From NCBI GenBank assembly GCA_029259935.1, contig JAJDEH010000014.1, positions 1 to 41,621 of the forward strand: a stretch of DNA of 41,621 nucleotides. The letters run 5' to 3'. Below the pieces are notes generated by a model. It had not been told where the DNA came from. It saw nothing but the letters and a program-made list of their open reading frames with translations, and did not search any database. A program made the position numbers and the translations under genes. This DNA is from Planctomycetota bacterium (GTDB taxonomy: Bacteria; Planctomycetota; Planctomycetia; Pirellulales; Pirellulaceae). Positions 1-8,620 of this stretch are shown here, in pieces; position 1 is the first letter of the stretch; each line of letters starts with the position of its first letter.

Positions 1-1551
1 ACGCCCGTGGCCGCGGCCGCGGAGAAGATCGCCGCACGCCCGGAGACGATCAGGGCGCACCTTGTCGCCGCGCTGGACGATTGGCATCAGTTGGCCATGG
101 ACAAGCCGGCGGATCGCAAGTGGCTGGCGGAAGTTGCCGAACGGGCCACGGATAGTTCCTCGATGCAGTCCGTGATTCGCCTAGCGATTCGGCAGGGCAA
201 TATCGACGATCTGGTGAAGTTGGCGAGCCGACCCGAGTTGGCCGTCGAGCCCGCCGTAACCTGGATGCACCTGGGAGCGGCCCTGTTCAAGCTTGGCGAG
301 ACAGAAGCAGCGGTCGACCTGCTGTTTCGCGCGCAGCAAATACACTCGACCGACTTTTGGGTCAACCACGACGTGGGCCGATATCTGCTGCACACGGATC
401 CGCCTCGTGCCGTGGATGCACTCCGTTTTTTCACGGTCGGCGACGCTCTTCGCCCCAACAACGTCGTGCTACTAGCCAACATGGCCAATGCCTACCACGA
501 TGCAAATCGCCTGGCGGACGCCATCGCAGTCAACCGAAGAGTCATCCAGCTCGATCCCAACAACTTTCAAGCTAATCTTCAATTGGCTTCCTGCCTGGAA
601 AGAGACGGCCAGGCCGACGAGGCGATCGAGCAGTATCGCGAGGCCATCGAACTGAACCCAAATAGTTCGCTCGTTCACAATGGCCTAGGCGTCCTGTTCG
701 CAAACCAGAAGCGCTTCGAGGAAGCACAGGCGGAGTTTCGCAAGGCGGTCGAATTAGATCCCGAGTACGTCCGAGCCCGCAAGCAGCTTGCGACGACTTT
801 GCGTTTGCTAGGCCAGATCGAAGAATCAGTCGAGCACCTGCGCAAGGCGGTCGAACTGTCTCCAACGGACGCGGAAGTCCAGGCGGAACTCGGCTTCTCG
901 CTGATTCAATCGGGCGACTTTGCGGGGGCACTCGCTGCCTTTCAGCAAGCACATGCCTTGGGTTCACAATCGGCAAGTTGGCCCTATCCGTCCGACCAAT
1001 GGGTCGAACGGGCCGGGCGATTGGCGGAATTGGAAAAACGCATGGCTGCGATCCAATCCGGCACTGCTAAACCTGCTAATAACCTTGAACGCCTGGCATT
1101 GGCGACGGAAGTTTGCCTCCCGAAACGTCTCTACGCGATGGCGGCGAGCCTATTTAAGGAGGCCTTTGAAGCCGAGCCAAAACTGGCCGACAACTTGCGA
1201 GCATCTCATCGTTACAACGCCGCTTGCGCCGCCGCGCTGGCCGGTTCCGGAAGCGGCCAGGACGCCCAAGAACTGGACGACGAAGCCAGAGCAGGCTGGC
1301 GGAAGCAGGCAGTCGACTGGCTGCGGGCAGATCTCAAGCAATGGGAGAACCGGTCGGGGAGCGCGGACTCGCAAGCCCGCGTCCAATTACAAACTCAACT
1401 CCGCCATTGGCAGACCGACCAAGATTTGGCGTCCCTACGAGGCAAGGAGGAGTTGGCCAACATGTCCGAGTCCGAGCGCCAAGCTTGTCGCAGCCTCTGG
1501 GACGACGTGGCGGCCTTGCTGCAACAGACCAATCCATCAAACGAAAAATGA
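1..1551 (+). CDS. TPR-repeat protein, 5'-truncated; probable C-terminal part of a planctomycete Ser/Thr kinase-TPR protein
   Basis: The frame is open from the first base of the window, so the true start lies upstream; the first GTG at position 7 is probably internal. At least five consecutive 34-residue tetratricopeptide repeats occupy about residues 154-323 (counting from position 7), with typical Ala/Leu/Tyr spacing and unit ends such as AIELNPNS and AVELDPEY. The N-terminal part (RAHLVAALDDW and an irregular helical stretch) resembles the segment that follows the kinase domain in many planctomycete Ser/Thr kinases; that domain itself would be outside the window. TPRs act as protein-binding scaffolds. 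The C-terminal part also looks helical but has no catalytic motif. It is convergent with the helicase gene, 73 bp away. TPR assignment is firm; kinase linkage is inferred. Confidence 0.85.
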   Translation, partial: TPVAAAAEKIAARPETIRAHLVAALDDWHQLAMDKPADRKWLAEVAERATDSSSMQSVIRLAIRQGNIDDLVKLASRPELAVEPAVTWMHLGAALFKLGETEAAVDLLFRAQQIHSTDFWVNHDVGRYLLHTDPPRAVDALRFFTVGDALRPNNVVLLANMANAYHDANRLADAIAVNRRVIQLDPNNFQANLQLASCLERDGQADEAIEQYREAIELNPNSSLVHNGLGVLFANQKRFEEAQAEFRKAVELDPEYVRARKQLATTLRLLGQIEESVEHLRKAVELSPTDAEVQAELGFSLIQSGDFAGALAAFQQAHALGSQSASWPYPSDQWVERAGRLAELEKRMAAIQSGTAKPANNLERLALATEVCLPKRLYAMAASLFKEAFEAEPKLADNLRASHRYNAACAAALAGSGSGQDAQELDDEARAGWRKQAVDWLRADLKQWENRSGSADSQARVQLQTQLRHWQTDQDLASLRGKEELANMSESERQACRSLWDDVAALLQQTNPSNEK

Positions 1552-1624
1552 GAAGGCCGCATCGCCTGGACACCGCCCGTATGGCGATCGGCGCGGTAGG
1601 CGTCGTGGCCCAATGATGCACGGA

Positions 1625-3634
1625 CTATTTCGACGATCTCGGAACGGCCTCAATTGCCCGCTGCATCTCTTCCATCAAACCGGCGCGTTGGAACCCAAAT
1701 ACTTCGAGATACTCAATCGCGCGTGTGCAGCCAACGTAAAAACTGGCGCGTCCTTGAACATCCATCGGTATCAAGTTTGCCGACGCCAAGAGTACGCAGT
1801 AAGCATCGTAGCCCTTGGATGCGGCGATCGTCGAGCAGGTCAGCCAACCACGCTGTTGAAGTGATTCGTCCTTGTTCTTGGTGGACACATTCACACCGGA
1901 TACACCCGCGATTCCCTCCTTCTCCACGAGCATGGCCAGTCGTTCAACCCGTGCCGTCGCGAGTGACAGAACGAGGATGTCTTCGGGCCGCACCTTTTGT
2001 TCTTCGATGAGCCAACGCAACCGCGTAACAACTTCGGTTTCTTCCGCCTGGCGGCCTTCGACAAGTTTGACTTTGACGGGCAAGCCATCGCGTTTGGCAA
2101 AGCCAACCTGCCAAACGCTCTCTTGGCGGCGCAGCAATTGCCGATCTTCAAGTTCCTTGACGTCGGCAAATCCTCGTGTTGGCACTTTGGCCTTGTCGGT
2201 CGCGAAAGATCCGTACAGAACGTTGAACGCGAACTCGACGATGGGCTTCGTGTTTCTAAAGCACTCGGTCATGACATGAGCCCGCCCGCCGCCACCAATG
2301 CTTATGTCCAGATCCTTCCAGACGGGCCGTTTTCGACCGAACAGGTTTTGAGCATCGTCATAGAAGATGAACAGACTCGGTTCATCGTTCTCGCCAGGGC
2401 CGCAGATCTCCTTGAGCAGCCTGAACTCGTCTTCGTGAAAATCCTGCCCTTCATCCACGTAGATTGCATCCAACGCACATCTTTCAAAGGTGGACGGGTC
2501 ATTTTCTTTTGTAAATTTCAGGTCGTGAAGATATTGTTTGGCTCGTTCAACTTCCTCGTGATCCGTGCCCTGATATCGCCACAAACCTTTTTGAGACAGG
2601 TGCCACATCAGGCCGTTGAAGTGAAGCACCTGAATCAGCGCGGGATCCGGAACCGTCCCTGTTCGCTGCTGATAGGCGGTTTCGATTTTCCGCCGGATGA
2701 AGGGAACCAGTTTCCGGTTGAAACAAACCGCCGCAATCCTCGGAAAACGGTTTTCACCTAGCAACGTCCTTTGGCGATTCACGGAACGAACAAGACGTCT
2801 CGCGTAGTTGTTGGCCAGTACGATCGTCTTCCCACTGCCAGCTACTCCACGAATGAGCCTCGGTCCGCTGGCCCAATGCTGTTCGGAGAGTCGTTGTTGG
2901 TCGTCCGACAGTGCCTTGTAGGCCTCGGCGGCATCCTCGAACAGCTCGCCCAGCGAGCCTTCGGTAACCGGTTGGCGTTCTCGCTGATCCCTTTTCAGGA
3001 CACTGGTATCACCGAACGCCCGTAACACGCAATTCAGCTCTTCGGGTGGCCAACGATCGAGTTGCAAGTCGTCCAGTCGTTTCTTTCCGGCCTCCTTGAG
3101 AATGTTCGGAAGTCGGGCAACATCATCGGCGAACAGCAGTTCCGGTTGGGACGGTGCCAAGTCTTGCCACTTTTCACGCCATTCAGCTTTCGTGATCCGC
3201 GCCAACACGACCCAGTACTTAAACGGCAAGGACAGCTCGTCATCGCGCCCCTGGTTCATGAAGGCGCGCTGCGTTTCACTCTTGATATCAAGCAGAGCGT
3301 TTCTAACTTGGAAAAATGGATTCTTACCCGATGGAGAAGAGTCGTACTCGATTTTGAACTGTCCGCCCGCTTCGATGCCCACAATCTGGTCGAGAACGAT
3401 TCCCTTGATTTCAAGCACGTGCAGTCCCGCGATCGGATCGATCGCCACGATGTCGGGTGGACGGGCATTGGATCGGACCAGGCTGGGCTCGCAGAGAATT
3501 GTTGAGTCCGCATGATCGAACCCACGGACGATCGCTCCCAACAGTTGCCGGTGGGCGCCGTTCCCTGCGTTTTCCCAGCCGGTGACTCTGCACTGGGACT
3601 TCTTGACCAGGTTGGAAAGAGAGGTTGGGTTCAT
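1625..3634 (-). CDS. Superfamily I DNA/RNA helicase with N-terminal NERD-type nuclease domain
   Basis: The 669-residue protein has two parts. Residues 25-120 look like a NERD (nuclease-related, Mrr-like) domain: D61 lies in a beta strand and is followed by LEIKG with E75 and K77, the D...ExK pattern of restriction-endonuclease folds. From about residue 255 a UvrD/Rep-type helicase core follows, with Walker A GVAGSGKT (263-270), a Walker B/motif II DEGQDF, and a late motif STIAASKGYDA like the UvrD motif V region. NERD-helicase fusions are known and are usually linked to DNA repair or invader processing. It stands alone: its neighbours are a TPR gene (convergent) and an oxidoreductase gene (same strand, 149 bp upstream). 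No good ribosome-binding site precedes the ATG. Helicase call firm, NERD call likely, role unknown. Confidence 0.88.
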   Translation of the reverse strand: MNPTSLSNLVKKSQCRVTGWENAGNGAHRQLLGAIVRGFDHADSTILCEPSLVRSNARPPDIVAIDPIAGLHVLEIKGIVLDQIVGIEAGGQFKIEYDSSPSGKNPFFQVRNALLDIKSETQRAFMNQGRDDELSLPFKYWVVLARITKAEWREKWQDLAPSQPELLFADDVARLPNILKEAGKKRLDDLQLDRWPPEELNCVLRAFGDTSVLKRDQRERQPVTEGSLGELFEDAAEAYKALSDDQQRLSEQHWASGPRLIRGVAGSGKTIVLANNYARRLVRSVNRQRTLLGENRFPRIAAVCFNRKLVPFIRRKIETAYQQRTGTVPDPALIQVLHFNGLMWHLSQKGLWRYQGTDHEEVERAKQYLHDLKFTKENDPSTFERCALDAIYVDEGQDFHEDEFRLLKEICGPGENDEPSLFIFYDDAQNLFGRKRPVWKDLDISIGGGGRAHVMTECFRNTKPIVEFAFNVLYGSFATDKAKVPTRGFADVKELEDRQLLRRQESVWQVGFAKRDGLPVKVKLVEGRQAEETEVVTRLRWLIEEQKVRPEDILVLSLATARVERLAMLVEKEGIAGVSGVNVSTKNKDESLQQRGWLTCSTIAASKGYDAYCVLLASANLIPMDVQGRASFYVGCTRAIEYLEVFGFQRAGLMEEMQRAIEAVPRSSK

Positions 3635-3783
3635 TGCTCATTCTACGACGAATGCCGGGCAGCGGGCCGCGCTTGGAACGAACGCGGCGGCGCGCGGCTG
3701 AACGAGTCAAGGTCGCCAGTGAGCAATCACACGCAGTGGAGTTTTGTCTACATGGCGCTTACGCACTCACGCGAGGATTGGCC

Positions 3784-5079
3784 TCAAATCTCCCAGCCGG
3801 CTCGATACGACTTGGACAAATATTGATTGGCCGTTGCCACGTTGGTGACCTTCATCGTCTTAGGATCATAGGCGATCGTTTCGCCGGCTCGATAAGCCAC
3901 ATTTCCTAGCAGCACGACTTCGGTAAAAGGACCCGCATAGCTGAACGAGCTACCGGTGCGGCTGCCGGTCTTGCAGGCTGCGATCCATTGTTGATGATGG
4001 CCGGGCGACTTTGGCAAGTAGGGATCGGGCCCTTTGAAATCGGCGAATTGCTCGACGGGCAACAGTTTGGGTGCCCCGCCGTGAGTGACGGCGATGCGGC
4101 CTTTTTCGCCCAGGAACAACGAGCCGTTCATTGGCAATTCGCCGGCGATATCAGGCCGCGGCTTGGCCGTGCCTTCATACCAAAAAACGTCCACCGGCGG
4201 AAGCTTGCCGCGCTGGCCGAATTCGAACTTTGTCTCCATCCACTTCGGCCCGCTATGCGGATGTGGCGAGGGTCCTTTGGAAGTGACTTTGACCGGCCCG
4301 CCCAGTTCCAGCGCCCAGAAGGTTGGATCCATTAGGTGGATGGCCATGTCGCCGATCGCTCCGCAACCGAAATCCCACCAGCCGCGCCACTTGAAAGGAA
4401 CGTACGCCGAATGGTAATCACGCTCGGCCGCCGGTCCCAACCATAAGTCCCAGTGCAGTCCTTTTGGCACGGCTGGCTTATCTTCGGGCCTATCAAGTCC
4501 CTGCGCCCACCAGCGTCCGGGCCGATCAGTAATGACGTGAACTTCCTTGACCGCGCCAATCGCACCCGATTGAATCAACTCGACCAATCGCACGTACCCC
4601 GGATGCTCGTGGTTTTGCGTACCCATTTGAGTGGCGAGTTTCTTTTCGGCGGCAAGTTTCGTCATCAGCCGCGCCTCTTCGACGGTATGCGTCAGCGGCT
4701 TTTCGCAATAGACATGCAGATCGCGACGCAATGCGCGCACGCTGGCGGGGGCGTGATGATGATCGGGCGTCGCGACGACCACGGCGTCCAAATTCTTTTG
4801 ATCGAGCAGCTTGCGATAGTCAAAATACTTTTTGGCCCCGGGATGCTTCGCGGCGGCGGCATTCAAACGGCCTTCGTCAATATCGCACAACGCCACGATG
4901 TTCTGACTGGCAACACCAGCCAAATCTCCCGCCCCACGGCCACCCACGCCGATCACACCAATATTGAGCCGCTCGTTCGCTCCCAACACACGGCTGGGCA
5001 ACAGCGTCATTCCGGCCAGCCCCGCCGTCGCGCCAAGTGAGGTTCCCAGAAAACTACGCCTGTTTATTCGATTACGCAT
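3784..5079 (-). CDS. Tat-exported Gfo/Idh/MocA family NAD(P)-dependent oxidoreductase
   Basis: A 431-residue protein beginning with a twin-arginine signal (NRRSFLG followed by an Ala/Gly/Leu-rich h-region). The Rossmann fold starts at NIGVIGVGGRGAG (GxGxxG dinucleotide motif), and CEKPL is the conserved EKP motif of the family. The length fits the family. Planctomycetes encode many exported Gfo/Idh/MocA proteins presumed to oxidise or otherwise modify sugars in the periplasm; the substrate cannot be read from the sequence. I chose the ATG at 5079 because an AGGAG lies 8 nt upstream; an in-frame TTG two codons earlier is less likely. It appears monocistronic. Confidence 0.92.
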   Translation of the reverse strand: MRNRINRRSFLGTSLGATAGLAGMTLLPSRVLGANERLNIGVIGVGGRGAGDLAGVASQNIVALCDIDEGRLNAAAAKHPGAKKYFDYRKLLDQKNLDAVVVATPDHHHAPASVRALRRDLHVYCEKPLTHTVEEARLMTKLAAEKKLATQMGTQNHEHPGYVRLVELIQSGAIGAVKEVHVITDRPGRWWAQGLDRPEDKPAVPKGLHWDLWLGPAAERDYHSAYVPFKWRGWWDFGCGAIGDMAIHLMDPTFWALELGGPVKVTSKGPSPHPHSGPKWMETKFEFGQRGKLPPVDVFWYEGTAKPRPDIAGELPMNGSLFLGEKGRIAVTHGGAPKLLPVEQFADFKGPDPYLPKSPGHHQQWIAACKTGSRTGSSFSYAGPFTEVVLLGNVAYRAGETIAYDPKTMKVTNVATANQYLSKSYRAGWEI

Positions 5080-5286
5080 TGTCAATGCTCCTGGTCAAGG
5101 TCAGCTACTATTTCGGACTACTAGAATACAGGAAGCAAGCTCGGTTTGCGAATATCCGCGCCGCTGTACTGAGCAAACGGGCACTCGTGGAAAATCTAAA
5201 ATTGCTTGCGGAAAACGGCGGCAACCGGGAGAATACGGTTGACCGAGACTTTCCACGGATAGACGGCGAAATAGCCTTTATTGCGT

Positions 5287-5745
5287 ATGACTAGTCCACT
5301 TTACTATCGGCGAGTTGGTTTGGCGTTGGCTAGCGCCGTTGTTTTGGTAGTCTCAAGTGCTGCCTTGGTCGCCGTGCATCAAAACTATTCGGAACGTCGT
5401 GACCGCTTTCTCGACCTGCGCGCCGATGCAAAGACAATTACCCTCGGCATGCCTCTTTCCGAAGTGACACGGATCCTCGGCGAACCGGATGCGGACGACG
5501 CATGGCTGAAACATTTTCCGAAATGGCGTCTTTACTATTTTGATATCGACCGAAAGAACAGCCTGGGGCGAAGTCCTCGATCGTATGTTTCGGTGCTGGT
5601 AGATTCCGAATCGGGGGTCCAACTGGTTAATGTCTTCGACCCTGAGTTTGAGACCTGTTCAGGAAACAAAATCCAGAGCACCTGTACACCGATCAACCGC
5701 AAGCACCACGATCGGTTTGCGGGTCCCGTGATTGTTGGTGGATAG
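5287..5745 (+). CDS. Small membrane-anchored protein with a SmpA/BamE-like motif, unknown function
   Basis: A 152-residue protein with one N-terminal hydrophobic segment (about residues 8-30) and then a soluble domain. The stretch ITLGMPLSEVTRILGEPD resembles the helix-turn of SmpA/OmlA (BamE)-like domains, in which a K/T-x-GM-x5-V-x2-LG-x-P pattern is typical. There is no lipobox, so it is not an evident lipoprotein, and assignment to the outer-membrane assembly machinery is not justified. A TTG two codons upstream is an alternative start. It is convergent with the CehA-like gene, with only 27 bp between the stops. Coding potential is supported by an undisturbed frame and a plausible domain structure. 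Confidence 0.6.
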   Translation: MTSPLYYRRVGLALASAVVLVVSSAALVAVHQNYSERRDRFLDLRADAKTITLGMPLSEVTRILGEPDADDAWLKHFPKWRLYYFDIDRKNSLGRSPRSYVSVLVDSESGVQLVNVFDPEFETCSGNKIQSTCTPINRKHHDRFAGPVIVGG

Positions 5746-5758
5746 GCTCTGTTGAGCC
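5745..5758. terminator. Short hairpin between convergent genes
   Basis: A perfect 5-bp stem GGCTC/GAGCC with a TGTT tetraloop begins at the last base of the stop codon of the upstream plus-strand gene and sits in the 27-bp gap before the stop of the minus-strand CehA-like gene. There is no U-tract on either strand, so termination function is only plausible. Confidence 0.3.
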
Positions 5759-5772
5759 GCGCTACAATAGCT

Positions 5773-8250
5773 TCAATTCTCCGCCGCTGCTTCTCGCGCG
5801 ATTTGCTCGTAGGTCTTGACCGCCTTGAGGTAGGTTTTGTGGGCTGCTTCGCGTTCGCCGACCGCAATGCGCGTTCGGCGATTTTTCCACAGCAGTTTGA
5901 TCGTCTCGGCGCACCAGCGGGCACTGTCGCTGGAGGCGCGGATCGGCTTGTTGTCGACCAGTACCGTGACCGGGTTGGTGTGCAATTGAGGGAAATGACG
6001 AAGGGCGATCCAACTGCTCTTTTCGACTTTCACGGAAAACTCAAGATCGTGAATCTTTCCGTCAGCGGGAACCGTCTTGCTGGCGACTCGCTGGCCGTTG
6101 ACCACCAAGTCGACTGTTCTGTCGCCGCCAGCGACCATGTCTTCGGTTCGCGGGGCGTGCAGGTTAATGGTATCGCCCACCATGCGGCGTCCGGCGGCTG
6201 GCGTGAGCTGGCCATAGGCGACCGCCTTGGGAACTTCGGGTGAAAATGCAACTTGGGCTTTGACCGTGACCTCGCCGGGCTGCTTCAGTTCAACGGCTTC
6301 GTTGCCTGGTTGCTTGCCGGCGACCGTGAAGTCGACCGCGTGGGCGTAGCCGTCGGATACATAAGAACGGCCCTCGCCAATGCGGTTGCACCACTGGCTG
6401 AAATCCAACTTGTCGATATCTCCCATCTGGACGTAGACGCGGCCTTGACCCACGCGACGGCTGCTCATGCATGGAAAATCCGTCTCGCCGCTCAGTTTGA
6501 TCGGGAATCCGCAGTTGAGCAAATGGTACCACGTGTTCCACTCGGGAATGCGGGCCGTATCCATCGCGCTGATAAAGTCACACACACCTTCCGCGGTACT
6601 GACGCAAATCTCCATCGCACCCGCTCCGTTCATTGCCGGCACGGCCAGATTCGGCAACTGATCGGCCGCGCGGTCGACGCCGTGCTGAAGTTCGGTGCGA
6701 GTCAGCGTGCCGTTTTTGTCCGTGTCGATTTTGGCGAACGACTCGGGCAGCAACGCCGTGGCGGCTTCGTCGCGGCTGAGCCTTTTATCCTTGTCGGCAT
6801 CCGCGGTGTCGATCAGCCGCTCGGCGGCCGTTACGGGATTCACATGCATTGCCGAATGCGGATAGCCGGTGACGCCACCTTGTTCTTTACACCACCGCAT
6901 CACTGGAACCGTCCAGGTGGGCCATCCCTTGTGCTTGCTGCCTTCCGAACCGGGATACGTTTGGTCCTTCAGATTCAACAAGCAAACATGCCCCAGGGCC
7001 GCCGAGCCGAATCCGCTGATTTCCAGGTCGTACTTGAGCAGCGTCAGCGGCTCGCTGATTTCGTCGGCGACGGGCGAAAAGAACCGTCGTTGAAAGTCAA
7101 AGCATGGCCCCCAAGTCAGCACACAACCGACGTTAAGGCCCTCGCCTTTCACCTGCAAGAACATATCCTGGGGCGTGACTCCCTCGGTGGGGCTCGCATA
7201 ATGCGAGCAGCCCGCGCCGTGGATATGATGATCGCCGCAGTAGAATCCGTACTGCATCGGATCGATCCAACGCTTCACTTTCAATTCGATCCGGGCCGGT
7301 CCCTTGGCTGGGATCTCTACCTTCCGCCGCAAGTTTCGATACTCGGGTCCCCGGCAATACTCGACATCAAACGTGCCGGGTGGCAGTAAGACCGTGTCGC
7401 CGTGAGCCCGATAGATTTGCGGCTGAAAGAAAAAGTCGGGAGCCAGCCGTTTGGCTTGCGGCGGGTAAACACGCCCATGACTATCGCGAAACGTGAGCCG
7501 TGCCGTGGTCGGTGTTCCGTCCACGTCGTGAATCGACAGCTTCACGGGAATCGCCGGTTGCACGTCGAACAGCACGGGCAGTTCGCCCCGAAATCCAATA
7601 TCCTGCGTTCCGGCACCGACATCAAACCCGATCGTCGCCTCGCGTTTGCCCGCCTCACGGCTATGGATCAGGACAATGGCGTATTCGACCTTGAGCCCGC
7701 TGAGGTTCTTGGTCATCGGCGGCGACCGAAAGACTTCCAAATCGATAAACCGGTCGGTCGCGCCGCCCGCTTTTTCGTTGTCGTTGAGCTCGGTTTGAGC
7801 CTGGCGTTTCAAGGTGCCGAGACTCGCGCCGGCGTAAACAGGTCCTGCTTGAGGGCTCATCGCACGCAGTTGCCGAGTCACCGTACTGTCGTTGATCACC
7901 TTGACCAGCAGCGGCGTAAAGCCACCTTGTTGCAGCGTTGCTTCGCCGGGGCCGCGTCCGACCTTGACGCGAACTTCCGGGTTCAGGCTGACCACGAACA
8001 GAACTTGCGGGTCAAGCAGTTGTTGAATCTTCTCGGCATCCCGATCACGAGCCGCCATGTTGAGCTTTTGCACTGCCTTGGCCGGCAGCGGCGACCCGAG
8101 AAACTCCAACGCCGTAATCAGCCGCTCGGCGTTTGCCGCCAGAGGCTGGCCTTCGACCGAATCGACCAAGGGCACTTGTGTCTCGGCGGCGGCCGCCGCG
8201 CACAACAAGAGCAGTGTGGCCATGACGCAAGCAAGCCGGAATTTTTTCAT
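5773..8250 (-). CDS. Secreted CehA/McbA-type (PHP-like) metallohydrolase with inserted EF-hand pair
   Basis: An 825-residue protein with a Sec signal peptide (MKKF...AAAAAE). The N-terminal 330 residues look like beta-rich accessory domains. The PHP/CehA-like domain starts at GDHHIHG (339-345), a metal-binding histidine cluster, and continues through GYPHSAMH (462-469) and SGETDFPC. Between the last two motifs, residues 481-520 carry two canonical EF-hand loops, DADKDKRLSRDE (484-495) and DTDKNGTLTRTE (509-520). CehA is a carbaryl hydrolase, but planctomycete homologues have no known substrate. The start is supported by a GGAGAGG upstream of the ATG. The enzyme is probably exported and needs divalent metal; Ca2+ binding by the insert is inferred. 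Confidence 0.8.
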   Translation of the reverse strand: MKKFRLACVMATLLLLCAAAAAETQVPLVDSVEGQPLAANAERLITALEFLGSPLPAKAVQKLNMAARDRDAEKIQQLLDPQVLFVVSLNPEVRVKVGRGPGEATLQQGGFTPLLVKVINDSTVTRQLRAMSPQAGPVYAGASLGTLKRQAQTELNDNEKAGGATDRFIDLEVFRSPPMTKNLSGLKVEYAIVLIHSREAGKREATIGFDVGAGTQDIGFRGELPVLFDVQPAIPVKLSIHDVDGTPTTARLTFRDSHGRVYPPQAKRLAPDFFFQPQIYRAHGDTVLLPPGTFDVEYCRGPEYRNLRRKVEIPAKGPARIELKVKRWIDPMQYGFYCGDHHIHGAGCSHYASPTEGVTPQDMFLQVKGEGLNVGCVLTWGPCFDFQRRFFSPVADEISEPLTLLKYDLEISGFGSAALGHVCLLNLKDQTYPGSEGSKHKGWPTWTVPVMRWCKEQGGVTGYPHSAMHVNPVTAAERLIDTADADKDKRLSRDEAATALLPESFAKIDTDKNGTLTRTELQHGVDRAADQLPNLAVPAMNGAGAMEICVSTAEGVCDFISAMDTARIPEWNTWYHLLNCGFPIKLSGETDFPCMSSRRVGQGRVYVQMGDIDKLDFSQWCNRIGEGRSYVSDGYAHAVDFTVAGKQPGNEAVELKQPGEVTVKAQVAFSPEVPKAVAYGQLTPAAGRRMVGDTINLHAPRTEDMVAGGDRTVDLVVNGQRVASKTVPADGKIHDLEFSVKVEKSSWIALRHFPQLHTNPVTVLVDNKPIRASSDSARWCAETIKLLWKNRRTRIAVGEREAAHKTYLKAVKTYEQIAREAAAEN

Positions 8251-8620
8251 GTCGCCTCTCCATTCAAAATCTGAAATACATGTCGCTTTGATGCCCTAAG
8301 AACATGTAAGCGCCATGCTGGTCCAGCTTCACCAATAGGTGAGAGATTCGCCGGGAGTGATTTTTGCTATCACCGGCTCTCATCGTAATGCGTTGCAAGT
8401 GTCGAAACAACTCATTGCGATATCGTGGGTGGATGGCGGTTTGGCTTGACTCCGGTGGGCATTCGCGCTACGAGCCATGTGCCGTTGGGAAAAACCTGCT
8501 CCGTTGGCTCCTGAGCGGTCGCCGGAAAACGGCGTGAAGTGCGCCCAAAACGCGATTTGGAAAATTCGCTATAATATCACTGGCTGCTCGCTAACCTAAC
8601 TCAATCTGGGAAGAACCATA
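8251..8620. other. Divergent intergenic region with a bulged stem-loop
   Basis: This 370-bp gap separates the divergent CehA-like and Kelch genes. I see no coding frame. A long imperfect stem-loop lies at 8341-8381: GAGAG, CCGG and TGAT on the left pair with ATCA, CCGG and CTCTC on the right around a 7-nt loop, with bulges only on the left arm. A smaller 5-bp hairpin (CGCCG/CGGCG) lies at 8520-8534, just upstream of the promoter-like TATAAT. Either could be a regulator site or part of a leader; the function is unknown. Confidence 0.4.
8570..8575 (+). promoter_or_regulatory. Putative -10 element of the Kelch gene
   Basis: A perfect TATAAT lies 45 bp upstream of the GTG start of the Kelch gene in an A/T-rich pocket. 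No convincing -35 hexamer is present at 16-18 bp, so this is either an activator-dependent promoter or chance. Confidence 0.4.

Noticed and set aside
1561..1588. ATCGCC/GGCGAT inverted repeat between the TPR and helicase genes
   Set aside because: It is only 6 bp with a 16-nt loop and no U-tract; too weak to call a terminator.
920..1864. A 314-codon plus-strand frame overlapping the end of the TPR gene
   Set aside because: It lies inside the TPR gene in another frame and has the Arg/Pro/Trp-rich composition of a shadow frame.
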